DNA from: Planctomyces sp.
GTDB taxonomy: Bacteria > Planctomycetota > Planctomycetia > Planctomycetales > Planctomycetaceae
DNA: 64,000 nt
Assembly (NCBI GenBank): GCA_016795105.1
Contig: JAEUIH010000033.1
Location: forward strand, 1 to 64,000
Reading direction: 5' to 3'
Part shown: in pieces, positions 49,265 through 58,685 of the stretch
How the letters are laid out: each line of letters starts with the position of its first letter
Numbering within the stretch: position 1 is the first letter of the stretch
Program-made: the position numbers and the translations under genes
The notes under the pieces: generated by a model
Told to the model about the DNA's origin: nothing
Databases searched by the model: none
The model's input: only the letters and a program-made list of their open reading frames with translations

Positions 49265-50851
49265 ATGATTATGCAGGTTGCCCCTGTTTCGCGGAGAAAG
49301 CTCCTGCGGCGCAATTTGGCAGCGATGAATGCCGACGGGTTTTCCTTCAGTGTAATGGTGGGGATTGGTGAAACCTACCTTCCAGCCTTTGTGCTGGCCC
49401 GTGGAATGGGAGAACTGGCGGCTGCGTTAATCGCAACAGTTCCAATTCTTTTGGGCGCCATTCTGCAGCTGGCGGCCCCCCTGATTCTTCAGCGAGTTCG
49501 TTCGTACCGCAGGTTTGTGGTCGCAACGGCGGCACTTCAGGCGTGCAGCATGGTCATGCTGGTGCTGATGGCAATGGCTGATCACGTGCCCACCTGGGCG
49601 GTCTTCGTTCCGGCAACTCTTTACTGGGCAGCCGGTTTGGCGACAGGACCGGCGTGGAATACCTGGGTCGAGCAGATCGTACCGCGGCGAATTCGCCCCG
49701 GATTCTTTGCCCGTCGCAGTCGGCTCTGCCATGTTGGAGTGCTGAGCGGACTGATTCTCGGAGGATTGTTGCTGAGATGGTCAACGACAGCCGGCGTCCC
49801 AATTTTGATCTTTGCGGGTTTGTTTGGCGTGGGCGCAATGGGGCGATTCATTTCAGCCGCAATGCTGGCTCGACAGACCGAGATTCGAGACAAGAAAGCG
49901 ATTCGAGGTTCCGCGCGATACTGGCAGGATACTCCCCAAACGGACCTCAGAGAACGATTTGCGGCGGTCTGGGACGGTATTCGACATCCCGGAGCAATCG
50001 GCCGCTTTGTGCTGTTTTTGATGGCCGTTCAAACCGCGGTCTACGTGTCCGGCCCCTACTTCAACCCCTTCATGCTGAAAGCCATGAAAATGCAGTGGGG
50101 TGAATATATGGGACTGCTGTCGCTTGGCTTCATCGGAAAAATGTTGTCTCTTCCCTGGGCAGCCCGCCTCGCAAATCGAGCTGGAGCCGATCGTTTATTG
50201 TGGGTTGGTGCGATCGGGATTGTGCCAGTCAGCGGCCTGTGGATGGTCTCTCAGGAAACATGGTTTCTGGCGTGCGTCCAGATCCTGAGCGGGCTTTGCT
50301 GGGGATGTTATGAACTGGCGATGCTTCTGCAGTTCTTCCGACAGATCCCCAGCGATCGCCGCGTGAGCATTCTGACGCTCTACAACCTCGGGAACTCGGC
50401 CGCGATGGTCATGGGATCGCTCATTGGAGCAGCCGTATTGAATGGCTTTGGCAGAACGTACGAAGCGTATCTGGCGGTCTTCATGGCATCATCGCTGGCG
50501 AGAGCGATGGCTCTCCTGCTGATGCCTGGTGGGCGAGTTGTCATTATCTCAACAAAAACCGCTGTTCAAGGCTGGGTGACTCGACGCGTAACTGTGCCGA
50601 CATCCGGAGCCATTTCCAGTCTTAGGCAACCGCTGCTGAGGATGTCCGAGCCTCTTCCTGCTGAACCAGCCCCGACTGCTCTGGTAGCCACCATCAGCTC
50701 CGTACCGATGGACTCAGCGCCCGGGGAAACTGGTGTTTCGCCTGCTGAAGCCGACGGGCACCAGAATTCTGTGCCTCGAGTGATTCGTCAACGATCCGCA
50801 GCGAGTGAGGTTGTTGCCGTCAGTGCTGGACATCGAATCCAGGGAACCTGA
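49265..50851 (+). CDS. MFS family permease
   Basis: 528-residue major facilitator with about 12 hydrophobic helices (e.g. AALIATVPILLGAILQLAAP, VGVLSGLILGGLLLRW, FVLFLMAVQTAVYVSGPYFN, GNSAAMVMGSLIGAAVLNGF). Charged loops such as VPRRIRPGFFARRSRL carry the typical MFS Arg pattern. A hydrophilic Ser/Pro/Ala-rich C-terminal tail of about 85 residues is longer than usual. The start is ATG ATT ATG, so the second ATG at 49271 is possible. The substrate cannot be predicted. It is 18 bases upstream of the YkgJ-like frame. Confidence 0.88.
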   Translation: MIMQVAPVSRRKLLRRNLAAMNADGFSFSVMVGIGETYLPAFVLARGMGELAAALIATVPILLGAILQLAAPLILQRVRSYRRFVVATAALQACSMVMLVLMAMADHVPTWAVFVPATLYWAAGLATGPAWNTWVEQIVPRRIRPGFFARRSRLCHVGVLSGLILGGLLLRWSTTAGVPILIFAGLFGVGAMGRFISAAMLARQTEIRDKKAIRGSARYWQDTPQTDLRERFAAVWDGIRHPGAIGRFVLFLMAVQTAVYVSGPYFNPFMLKAMKMQWGEYMGLLSLGFIGKMLSLPWAARLANRAGADRLLWVGAIGIVPVSGLWMVSQETWFLACVQILSGLCWGCYELAMLLQFFRQIPSDRRVSILTLYNLGNSAAMVMGSLIGAAVLNGFGRTYEAYLAVFMASSLARAMALLLMPGGRVVIISTKTAVQGWVTRRVTVPTSGAISSLRQPLLRMSEPLPAEPAPTALVATISSVPMDSAPGETGVSPAEADGHQNSVPRVIRQRSAASEVVAVSAGHRIQGT

Positions 50852-50868
50852 AGGCAATAGATCGCGAA

Positions 50869-51489
50869 GTGAACTCTCGCGTCCTGAAAACAGGGGTATG
50901 CAAATTCGGCGGGCTCGGATTGGAAATTGCTTATGCATCCGGGTACCTTGGACTCCCCAAAAGCCAGTTGTCGACAGGATCACAGGCAAAGTCAGAAAGT
51001 AGAATCGTGGCGTCCGAAGAGAATACATCCCCTCGATCAGATCTTGATCCCGCATCTTCATCGGCGTCAGATTCGGTCCCTCAGCCGTGGTACAAAGACG
51101 GACTACAGTTTACGTGCACTCAATGTGGCGACTGCTGCACCGGGCCTCCAGGTGTTGTTTGGGTGACAGACGAAGAAATCCGAGAGATTGCAGAGGCTCT
51201 TGATAAACCAATTGGCGAGATTCGGCTGTTTCATACGCGGATCGTGCGGGGGCGTGTGTCGCTTACGGAATACGAGAACGGAGATTGCACGTTCTTTGAT
51301 CCGATCAAACGGCACTGCCGAGTATACAAGTCACGTCCGATCCAATGCAGGACCTGGCCATTTTGGAATTCGCATCTGGAAAGCGAAAAAGCATGGCAGA
51401 GAATCTGTGATGTTTGCCCCGGATCAGGCACAGGAGCGTTCTTCAGCCTGGAAGAGATTCAAGCCCGAGCCGCCCGAATCGATATGTAA
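50869..51489 (+). CDS. YkgJ family cysteine-cluster protein
   Basis: 206 residues if the GTG at 50869 is used. The conserved part begins around residue 70. An in-frame GTG at 51007 would give a 160-residue protein, nearer to the family length, and the first 46 residues look non-family; the true start is uncertain. The cysteine cluster is FTCTQCGDCCTGPPG, then GDCTFFDPIKRHCRVYKSRP, IQCRTWPFW and ICDVCPGSGTG, as in the YkgJ/DUF1284-like family thought to bind zinc or an iron-sulfur centre. Function is unknown. Confidence 0.85.
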   Translation: MNSRVLKTGVCKFGGLGLEIAYASGYLGLPKSQLSTGSQAKSESRIVASEENTSPRSDLDPASSSASDSVPQPWYKDGLQFTCTQCGDCCTGPPGVVWVTDEEIREIAEALDKPIGEIRLFHTRIVRGRVSLTEYENGDCTFFDPIKRHCRVYKSRPIQCRTWPFWNSHLESEKAWQRICDVCPGSGTGAFFSLEEIQARAARIDM

Positions 51490-51781
51490 TAGCCCAGTCC
51501 GTAGCTTGGGCATTCCTGCCCGAGCCCATCCCTACCCGCCGCAGCCACAAAGTCACCTCAGCATCCCGTCCGAGGGGACAGTGATTCCGAATTTTCGGCT
51601 CGACTTGAGTTTTCTCGATAAAAACATCGAAGATGGGGGAAAAACGGATGTGGCAAACGGACGATAATGGTCAGAGTCGCAGCCTTTTTCTTCGCCACAA
51701 ACTTTTGTTGCTCTGGAGTTTACGTGGCGGGTATACTTTCGGGCCGCGATTGCTCCGACCGTCAACTTAAGGTATGTCTCA

Positions 51782-52753
51782 ATGACGCAACCTCAGATCT
51801 GCAAAAGGCTTGTGGCAATTTGTTCACTTTGCTTCGCCGTTGCGGTAATGGATTCTGCTGTGGCTCAGTTGATCCGAGCCCCTTTGGGGGACGGATTTGA
51901 GCGAAGTAGTTCGGTCGACGTCAGCGTTGATGAGATGCTGGGTATGCGAAAGCCACGAACGGCCGACGAAGCGATCGTGGGTCCCGGATTTCCGGCCCTG
52001 TGGATTTCAGAAATCCAGTACAAGCCTGTTCGGCTCATGAGATTGCCGGTTGTCGATCCCAAGGCAGGAACAACATCGGAAGAGTTGGTTTGGTATATGG
52101 TCTGGCGGATGATTCCGCGAGATTACACGGAATTGGCTGGAGAGGGGCGTCCGGACTTGCTGACAAAGTTGAGCGATCCAAACCAGGATCCGTTGAACGA
52201 CACGGATGCACTGCGAGCAAATTCGATCCAGATTCCTCGATTTGTGCTGCATTTGGAAGATGACGGAGCTACTCAGCAATACCACGATGAAGTGAATCTG
52301 GAGATTCAGAAGGCAGTATTTCAGCGAGAGATGGGCCGCAAAGGTGAGAATTTAAAGCTTCTGAATGCAGTAGAAGCGATTCAGGAAGTCTCTGCCCCGG
52401 TCAGCAACGACAGTGCTCTTGAGCCTAATCCGCTTTCCAAGGCTGTCTATGGAGTGGCGGTTTGGCGAAATATTGATCCTCGGACCGATTTTTTCTCCGT
52501 TCGGATCTCAGGTCTGACCAATGCATATCGAATTCAAAAAGATGCATCCGGCCAGCAGGTTGTTGAAGAAAAGATTGTTGTCCAGAAGTTTGAGCGACCT
52601 GGGGACGAGTTCCTGCAGGAAGAAAGAGAGTTCATGCTGAACGGAAATCCGCGTTGGGAGTATCAGGCTCGACCGGTAACGCTGAATGTGCCGGATTTGG
52701 ACAGAGTACTCCGAAATGCCAAGAGTGAAGCCGTTCCCGTGGGCGAGCAGTGA
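51782..52753 (+). CDS. Exported protein of unknown function
   Basis: 323 residues with a Sec signal peptide (LVAICSLCFAVAVMDSAVAQ, cleavage after AVA). The mature part has segments FPALWISEIQYKPVRLMRLP, ELVWYMVWRMIPRDYTELAG and YGVAVWRNIDPRTDFFSVRI with no recognised domain. It is typical of planctomycete-specific exported proteins. It precedes the rpmA gene by 153 bases. The start is the first ATG after a spaced AAGGT. Confidence 0.8.
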   Translation: MTQPQICKRLVAICSLCFAVAVMDSAVAQLIRAPLGDGFERSSSVDVSVDEMLGMRKPRTADEAIVGPGFPALWISEIQYKPVRLMRLPVVDPKAGTTSEELVWYMVWRMIPRDYTELAGEGRPDLLTKLSDPNQDPLNDTDALRANSIQIPRFVLHLEDDGATQQYHDEVNLEIQKAVFQREMGRKGENLKLLNAVEAIQEVSAPVSNDSALEPNPLSKAVYGVAVWRNIDPRTDFFSVRISGLTNAYRIQKDASGQQVVEEKIVVQKFERPGDEFLQEEREFMLNGNPRWEYQARPVTLNVPDLDRVLRNAKSEAVPVGEQ

Positions 52754-52906
52754 ACGGATGGTCGGTGGAATCACGGTCTGATTCCTGAGGATTCCCGGGG
52801 ATTTGGTGGGTGTGTCTTGCATTTTTTGCACGAGTTGTCACACTTCCCGATCCGAAAATACTTCGACAAAGATATACGATTTACAGGTTGATGGGAGCTT
52901 TCTGTC

Positions 52907-53161
52907 ATGGCTCATAAGAAGGGTCAGGGTTCAAGCCGCAACGGTCGTGATTCCAAGGCACAGCGCCGGGGGATCAAGAAGTTTGGTGGTGAATCCGTCG
53001 TCGCTGGCAACATTCTTGCTCGTCAATGTGGCACCAAATGGCATGCTGGCAAAAACGTCGGCACGGGCAGTGATTACACATTGTTTGCCACCTGCAATGG
53101 CACGGTGCACTTTGATCAGGATGGTCGCCGCATCAATATCGTACCAGTTTCTGCAAACTGA
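52907..53161 (+). CDS. rpmA: 50S ribosomal protein L27
   Basis: 84 residues matching bacterial L27 along its whole length: [59 protein letters not shown] and [15 protein letters not shown]. The N-terminus has no cleaved extension of the Firmicute type. It is essential for the peptidyl-transferase side of the large subunit. The usual partner rplU (L21) is not upstream; an unrelated exported protein is. A strong terminator follows directly. Confidence 0.97.
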   Translation: MAHKKGQGSSRNGRDSKAQRRGIKKFGGESVVAGNILARQCGTKWHAGKNVGTGSDYTLFATCNGTVHFDQDGRRINIVPVSAN

Positions 53162-53193
53162 GACGACAAAACCGCCGCCGATCACAAATACTC

Positions 53194-53225
53194 AAAACGC
53201 TGCGATGCTCCTCGCAGCGTTTTTT
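53194..53225 (+). terminator. Rho-independent terminator after rpmA, bidirectional
   Basis: A 12-base arm AAAACGCTGCGA, a TGCTCC loop and the complementary TCGCAGCGTTTT followed by more T. The A-run on the left makes it usable on the minus strand for recG, whose stop is 35 bases to the right, as well. Confidence 0.9.
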
Positions 53226-53259
53226 GCTGCGCCGGTTTTTGGTGATGGCGTCAAAGTAC

Positions 53260-55362
53260 TCAACCTGTTTGAGGCAGATCCAGCACATGCGCAAAGCGAT
53301 CGAGCACGATTGCCTTGAGCGCACGAAATTCCGGAAGATCGAATTCACCCGACTGGACCATTTCCTGAGCGATCAGACGGGCCTTCTGCAGGATGACAAA
53401 GTCACGGACCGGGTTTGCAACGCGGAGAGGCAAAGAGCCGCTCTGGCGAACGCCCAGCACATCTCCGGGCCCACGAAGCTCTGCGTCTTTCTCTGCAATA
53501 ACAAATCCATCCGAAGACTGCTCAAGAGCTGCCAGCCGGTCGATGGCTTCGGGTGAATCGGCAGTTGAAAGCAGAAAGCAGTATCCCTGGAAACTTCCAC
53601 GGCAAATTCGACCTCGGAGCTGATGTAGCTGAGCAAGTCCGAATCGTTCAGCCTGCTGGATGACCATCACAGTAGCGTTGGGCACATTCACACCGACTTC
53701 GATCACGGTCGTTGAAATCAGAACGTTGATCTCCTCGCAGCGGAACTGATCCATCACTCGATGTCGTTCATCGCGATCCATTCGCCCGTGCAACAAGCCA
53801 AGTCGGAGCCCCGAAAGCTCATGATGAGCCAGCTGCTGGTAAACTGTCTCAACAGCATTCAGATCGTCTTCTGTCTGCCCTTCGACTCGGGGACACACAA
53901 CATATGCCTGACGACCAACACCAATCTGCCTGCGAACAAAGTCCCACATGCGGGCTTGCTGTGCTTCAACTGAGATTCGAGTCGTCACGACCTTCTGGCG
54001 GCCAGGCGGGAGTTCGCGAATTGTAGAGACATCGAGATCACCAAATCGAGTCAGGCACAGGCTGCGCGGGATTGGCGTTGCCGTCATAACGAGCACATGA
54101 GGCTGAGTCTCATAACCCGAGAATCCAGCTCGCTGACGAACACCAAAACGATGCTGTTCATCGATAATCGCCAAAGCAAGTCGATTGAACTTAACTGATT
54201 CCTGAATTAATGCCTGTGTACCGACCAGAAGCTGAGCTTCTCCTGAACTGATTGCATCAACCAACTGCTTCTTTCTTGCAACAGGTAAGCCACCGATGAG
54301 AAGTCCTCGGTTGACACGACTCTCGGACAGAAGCTCATCGATCGTGTCCCAGTGTTGAGTGGCAAGTACTTCGGTGGGCGCCATAAGTACCGTTTGGTAT
54401 CCCGCGGCAACGGCAGCCAGCATCGCATACACTGCGACCGCAGTCTTTCCAGCCCCAACGTCCGCCTGCAGAAGTCGGTGCATGGGCTGAGTTCCGTTGA
54501 GGTCAGACACGATTTCATTGACAGCTGCGTCCTGACCCTGTGTGAGTCGAAAATCAAACAGCCTGCGAATTCTGGCATCCACTTTCTGGCTGACTTTGAT
54601 GGGAAAGGCCTTGAAGGAGCGGTTCCAGACACGCCGACGAAGCGCCATTCCAAGCTGAAACTCAAGCAAATCGTCAAGCAGTACTCGATTGCGAGCTGCT
54701 TCAAAATGCTTCGCGCTGTCCGGACAATGGAGCCACTGCAATGCGGTTGAGAGACGCGGCAGGTCCAGACGTTCCCGAAATGCTTCTGGCAGAGGGTCGG
54801 GAACCAGGTCTGCGAACTGGTCGACGACGGATCGAGTCATTCTCCGCATCTGCTCAATGTTGATGCCTTCTGTCAGCGGATACTTTGGAAAGACTCCTGC
54901 CGCAGCGTCAATGTCATCATCATCGGACAGCGAATACACTTTGGGATTACTGAATTCCCATCGCCCCATTTTTCGCTGAGGTTTTCCGCTGAAGACCACG
55001 TGTTCGTCGTCACGAAAACGCTTGAGCATCCAGGGCTGATTGAACCAGAGCCCCCGCACAAAGTGTCCACGACAATTCAGCAGGATAGCAACCAGCGTCC
55101 GGCCACCGCTGAGTTGCCGACCATCCCGATCGACCACGCGACCATGTACCGATTGCTCCACATCCGGTTGAAGTTGAGGAACTTCGCGGACGTCCGTGAA
55201 GTCATTCACGCCTGTCGGTATGTGAAACAGCAGATCGCGAGCAGTGCGGATTTCGAGATTGCCAAGCAACAGTGCCCGCTGAGGTCCCACGGTAGGGACA
55301 TACTGGACCGGAGTCAGGAGCGGATCGGTGCCTGCATCCGGTATCGAAGGAATGTCTGACAT
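53260..55362 (-). CDS. recG: ATP-dependent DNA helicase RecG
   Basis: 700 residues from the ATG at 55362 (AGG ribosome-binding site about eight bases upstream); the frame also opens from a GTG at 55395, adding 11 residues, which is less likely. The N-terminal wedge/OB region is followed by helicase motif I (LLQADVGAGKTAVAVYAM), motif II (IIDEQHRFGVRQRAGF, a DEQH variant typical of RecG), motif III (VMTATPIPRSL) and C-terminal motifs (STTVIEVGVNVPNATVMVIQ; RGRICRGSFQGYCFLL). RecG regresses stalled replication forks and processes Holliday junctions. Length and motifs are normal. Confidence 0.96.
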   Translation of the reverse strand: MSDIPSIPDAGTDPLLTPVQYVPTVGPQRALLLGNLEIRTARDLLFHIPTGVNDFTDVREVPQLQPDVEQSVHGRVVDRDGRQLSGGRTLVAILLNCRGHFVRGLWFNQPWMLKRFRDDEHVVFSGKPQRKMGRWEFSNPKVYSLSDDDDIDAAAGVFPKYPLTEGINIEQMRRMTRSVVDQFADLVPDPLPEAFRERLDLPRLSTALQWLHCPDSAKHFEAARNRVLLDDLLEFQLGMALRRRVWNRSFKAFPIKVSQKVDARIRRLFDFRLTQGQDAAVNEIVSDLNGTQPMHRLLQADVGAGKTAVAVYAMLAAVAAGYQTVLMAPTEVLATQHWDTIDELLSESRVNRGLLIGGLPVARKKQLVDAISSGEAQLLVGTQALIQESVKFNRLALAIIDEQHRFGVRQRAGFSGYETQPHVLVMTATPIPRSLCLTRFGDLDVSTIRELPPGRQKVVTTRISVEAQQARMWDFVRRQIGVGRQAYVVCPRVEGQTEDDLNAVETVYQQLAHHELSGLRLGLLHGRMDRDERHRVMDQFRCEEINVLISTTVIEVGVNVPNATVMVIQQAERFGLAQLHQLRGRICRGSFQGYCFLLSTADSPEAIDRLAALEQSSDGFVIAEKDAELRGPGDVLGVRQSGSLPLRVANPVRDFVILQKARLIAQEMVQSGEFDLPEFRALKAIVLDRFAHVLDLPQTG

Positions 55363-55492
55363 GTAAGCCTCGGGACTGCGACAGCGCCCAGTCACAGTGT
55401 AGGTCTTCTCGCAAGAATCTCTACCTCACATGACGATGTTTTCCTGGATGTGGGGGCGATTAATGATTCACCCGTAGGTTATTGATCTGCTA

Positions 55493-56086
55493 TCACCGTC
55501 CGGAATTCGATTCGTTGGGCCGGAAAATCCTTCTCAATGAATCAAAAAACGGGGGCTTGAATCCCTTGAGCCAGAAGAGGGTCGAACTGTCATGCTTTTT
55601 AACGGTAATCGGTGGTTGCGAGATCAGCATGAGGATCAGGCTGCCGACCATCGTCACCAGAAAAACGGGGACCACAATTTCAGGAGGAAGTTGAGTATCA
55701 ACCAATACGATCATCAGAACAAATGATCCGACGAGCCCAAGCAGTCCAAAGACGGTTCCCAGGATTTGACGCGTTCTGACTCGGCGAGCAATGAAATAGG
55801 TAACAACGACTTTCTTTCGCAGGACCAGGTAAAGAATCAACAACGGAAGCAAACCGCCAATCAATGCGATGTAGACCGCAGGATGGACGTAATAAATCGA
55901 CTTCCGGCGAATTTCAACCAGGTCCTCCTGGACACCCGTCCGGACACAAACAGGTGGAAGAACGACCTCCGGGCCACACTGGATGTAAGGCAGGTCTACA
56001 TAAAAGCGGGTGGGCTGATGTCCCTGAAATGGGTCATATTGCTGAACGGTCCCAGGCGACACCGAATACGGATTTTCGTTTGCCAT
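55493..56086 (-). CDS. Membrane protein of unknown function
   Basis: 197 residues from the ATG at 56086 (a second ATG at 56092 is possible). The N-terminus is hydrophilic with PPVCVRTGVQEDLVEIRRKS, and three membrane helices follow: VYIALIGGLLPLLILYLVL, LGTVFGLLGLVGSFVLMIVL and IVVPVFLVTMVGSLILMLIS. A basic C-terminal tail ends it. No family was recognised; it resembles planctomycete proteins with a short hydrophilic start before three helices. It is transcribed toward recG on the same strand, 131 bases upstream of the recG start. Confidence 0.75.
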   Translation of the reverse strand: MANENPYSVSPGTVQQYDPFQGHQPTRFYVDLPYIQCGPEVVLPPVCVRTGVQEDLVEIRRKSIYYVHPAVYIALIGGLLPLLILYLVLRKKVVVTYFIARRVRTRQILGTVFGLLGLVGSFVLMIVLVDTQLPPEIVVPVFLVTMVGSLILMLISQPPITVKKHDSSTLFWLKGFKPPFFDSLRRIFRPNESNSGR

Positions 56087-56092
56087 GTTCAC

Positions 56093-57041
56093 CCTTCAAT
56101 CGAGGTCTCACCGTCGGAAAAGCGGATGGATACCAGAAAACCGAGACTCCGCAACGCAACCATATGCTGAATTGAAAACAGATTCCCTGGTGACAAAGCC
56201 TGACCATCAAATGATGACAGTGATTCAGGACACGAAGTCTGCGTATCGCCACTCGCTGCTGGCGAAACAGGATCGACCCCAGCTCGAGAGATGCCGATGA
56301 ATACATGGGCAGACATGGCCGACAAACGGGGCCGACAAACGGGGCCAGACCCGCCCGTCCGGCTGCTTCTCACGATACTGGATATAACACTCTTGTATTG
56401 CGAGCAGAAATCTGGGTCAGCGCACAACTCACGGGGTCTGACCCCGAAACTCCTGGGGCCAGACCCCTGCGGTCCGGCGGCCCAGCCCGCAAATTGAGAC
56501 GAATTGATCCACTATTGCGGCGCGGGGGTCAGACCTCTCTTCTATCAACTGCCGCAACAATATCGGACTTCCGAGTCCTGAATTATGGACGGCGGTTTGG
56601 GCTGGCTTGACTTCCCCAGTTTGATCAATAAAGGCAATGTTTTCTTGGGGTTCGTGGCGACTTTTCTCACTACATCCTACTCCAGATGATTTTTGGAAGC
56701 AGGCTGAAGCGGAGTCTCTCGAGGAGGACTCACGAGGAGAGATCCTTGCATACCGAAATGTCAGCGATCCAATTCAGGACATGCAACTCTGATATCAATA
56801 TGGTGGTCTGACCCCGGAACTCACAGGGTCTGACCCCGATAGAGTGGCCTGCCTCCCCGAGCCCCCCCGAGTCTCCGGCGGCAGATGTGAATCGGGGGTT
56901 CAGGACTCCAAAGTCTCATTTCCATCTCAGAGGGGATGCAAAATGCTGATCGAGCCCTTCAACTGATAATGAAGCCCAGCGCGGGTGCAAAACGTGAATG
57001 AGAAATCGGAACGAATCTCGAAAGTCACTGGCGATTTCAAA
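56093..57041. other. Gene-free region with GGGGTCTGACCCC palindromes
   Basis: About 950 bases with no convincing coding sequence. Tandem CCGACAAACGGGG copies lie at 56319-56331 and 56332-56344. GGGGTCTGACCCC-type palindromes lie at 56434-56446, 56456-56468 (GGGGCCAGACCCC), 56525-56535 (partial), 56805-56815 (partial) and 56826-56837. Such sequences recur in many genomes around mobile or REP-like elements; here no transposase is seen. Short frames over it are not credible genes. Confidence 0.75.
56434..56837. repeat. Scattered GGGGTCTGACCCC palindromic copies
   Basis: Five full or partial copies over about 400 bases: 56434-56446, 56456-56468, 56525-56535, 56805-56815 and 56826-56837. The copies vary at the central base and one arm base. 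They may be remains of a REP-like element or a family of regulatory/hairpin sequences. Function is unknown. Confidence 0.65.
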
Positions 57042-57070
57042 TTGACACTGAGATTCAGTCTCAATAAAGT
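57042..57070 (+). promoter_or_regulatory. Candidate hemP promoter with Fur-like dyad
   Basis: A -35 TTGACA at 57042-57047, a 17-base spacer and a -10 TAAAGT at 57065-57070. Within the spacer, 57049-57063 is TGAGATTCAGTCTCA, an inverted repeat whose reverse strand is TGAGACTGAATCTCA. This agrees with the Fur 7-1-7 pattern at 11 of 15 positions. Position inside the promoter would let a repressor block RNA polymerase. Fur regulation is an inference from HemP family habit and this dyad. Confidence 0.45.
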
Positions 57071-57156
57071 GCCGTGGCAGAAATTTTGAATTCCGTAAGT
57101 GATGCGGTTTACTGACTGCTCAATTTCAGCTGTCTCAATTTGTCGTGCCAGGCCTC

Positions 57157-57363
57157 ATGACGTCATCTCCAAAAGACACCTCCGTACCTTCTGACGCTGA
57201 ATCCGGCAGCAGTACGCCTGAAAGTCGTGTCCCCCTGCCCCTTTCGCCGACCTATGACTTCGAAACACTTGCGGCAGGCGCTCAAGAGGTGCAGATCGAG
57301 CACCGCGGTCAAAAATATCGCCTTCGAATTACTCGAAATGGCGGCCTGATCCTCAACAAATAG
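57157..57363 (+). CDS. hemP: HemP-like small protein
   Basis: 68 residues from the ATG at 57157 (the frame opens at a GTG at 57145). The C-terminal part, [20 protein letters not shown] then [16 protein letters not shown], matches the HemP family core (acidic start, [EV].I.H.GQ.YRLR.T..GKLILNK-like). The N-terminal 30 residues are a variable Ser/Pro-rich tail. HemP/HmuP proteins are small and usually linked to iron- and heme-uptake genes and Fur control. None of those genes is beside this copy in the window. Confidence 0.8.
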   Translation: MTSSPKDTSVPSDAESGSSTPESRVPLPLSPTYDFETLAAGAQEVQIEHRGQKYRLRITRNGGLILNK

Positions 57364-57506
57364 TCGTCTCGCACTTCGCCTGGCGGAGCTGATTTGCGAG
57401 CTTTGAATTCAGTGCCATGGGATTCATTCGGAATCCTCGAACCCAACGGCCCGAAGGGACCAGCCAAACGCGTAACAACGACGGCATTGGCCGCCGAATT
57501 CCGGCT

Positions 57507-58565
57507 CTATGGCTGAGAGGAAATCTTCAGGTCGTCGACATAAACAGTCGATCCGCGTTCGGAATCATGGTGTGACGAGATTCCGACTTCGAGACTGTTA
57601 TAGATTGCCGAAGGGTATGGGAGTGTGGGGCCTATAGAGTCCAGCACCTGGATTCCGTCCTGCCAGATTTCAATGCGGCCATCAGTTGGTGACAGGTGAT
57701 AGTGAACCTTGACGACGACCCATTGATTGAGCGGAAACTGAACGGACCGATCCTCTGGCTGACGAAACTGAGGTTTGTTCAGAGCTTTGAGTTCTGCTCC
57801 CAGAGTGCCAGGCGGAAACAGTCGAAGGCGAATGCCTGGGTGTTCTGCGACGAATTCAGTTTCGAGATCAACGAGCGTCATAGGCAGCGAGTCTTCCACG
57901 TAGAATGCAGCCTCAAACCAGAAGTCGTCGCCGTTTCGAAAGTACACCAGCGGACACGAGATCGAAGCTTTGCAGGTGATCAGGTCGTCTGGTCTTGCCG
58001 GAGCAGAAAAGCGAACAGAACCTTTACCTCCATGTGCCTGAACCCTGGATGGCTCGACCCGGCAATCTGCGAAATCACGTTCTCCGGCGAGTATCGCTCT
58101 TCTCAGTTCGACATAGTCTGCAACTTCAGGAGTCTCGCCCGACTGCAGCGTCAGTGCTCCCCAGAGCAGCCGTTTTTCGTCCAGGAGCTGTTTAAGCCCA
58201 GTGATGCCTTCATCGAGGTCTTCAAAAGATTCCTGAATCTCGTTTCGCGTCACAAACCGACGACCATCATCCGGCGCTATTCGATATGTGACTTCATTTT
58301 CGGTCACATACGAATTCCGGATTTCATCAGGATCAAAGACCTTGTTCTCAAGTGTCCATGCAGCGGCATCCAGTTCCCGATACAGGTTTCCATCTTTTCC
58401 AAGATGCCAGGTTGTGCCATCGATTGATGTGCTGAATTCAATCTCATCGGCTGGCACAGGTTGTATGGTTGCTGGCTCACCACAACCTGCAAACTGGCAT
58501 AAAACAGCAACATAGACCAGCATCGGAAGAGGAAACAAAATCGCCTTGCTTGAGTCCACTTGCAT
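57507..58565 (-). CDS. Lipoprotein with polysaccharide-lyase-like jelly-roll domain
   Basis: 352 residues from the ATG at 58565; the frame opens at 58610 but the signal is best with this start (AILFPLPMLVYVAVLCQF then lipobox FAGC, Cys acylated). The C-terminal half (about 180-350) resembles a concanavalin-like/heparin-lyase-type (PF14099-like) sandwich: FWFEAAFYVEDSLPMTLVDL, VVVKVHYHLSPTDGRIEIWQ and SSHHDSERGSTVYVDDLKIS. The N-terminal half has no recognised family. It stands alone between hemP and the oxidase gene. Polysaccharide binding or cleavage is possible but not shown; no catalytic residues could be fixed. Confidence 0.75.
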   Translation of the reverse strand: MQVDSSKAILFPLPMLVYVAVLCQFAGCGEPATIQPVPADEIEFSTSIDGTTWHLGKDGNLYRELDAAAWTLENKVFDPDEIRNSYVTENEVTYRIAPDDGRRFVTRNEIQESFEDLDEGITGLKQLLDEKRLLWGALTLQSGETPEVADYVELRRAILAGERDFADCRVEPSRVQAHGGKGSVRFSAPARPDDLITCKASISCPLVYFRNGDDFWFEAAFYVEDSLPMTLVDLETEFVAEHPGIRLRLFPPGTLGAELKALNKPQFRQPEDRSVQFPLNQWVVVKVHYHLSPTDGRIEIWQDGIQVLDSIGPTLPYPSAIYNSLEVGISSHHDSERGSTVYVDDLKISSQP

Positions 58566-58685
58566 GACACTGGCTTTCAAAATCCAGAAAACGGCCCGAT
58601 CCATTGGCAACAGTGTCCATTTGCAACAGAGACGGTGATTCGAAGCAGAAGCTCAATCGTCGGGGTCTGTTTTCTGATTTTTCGA

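Noticed and set aside
57696-58427. 243-codon plus-strand frame opposite the lipoprotein gene
   Set aside because: The minus-strand frame has a lipoprotein signal and a jelly-roll-like domain; the plus frame is Cys/Arg/Ser-rich without any known features.
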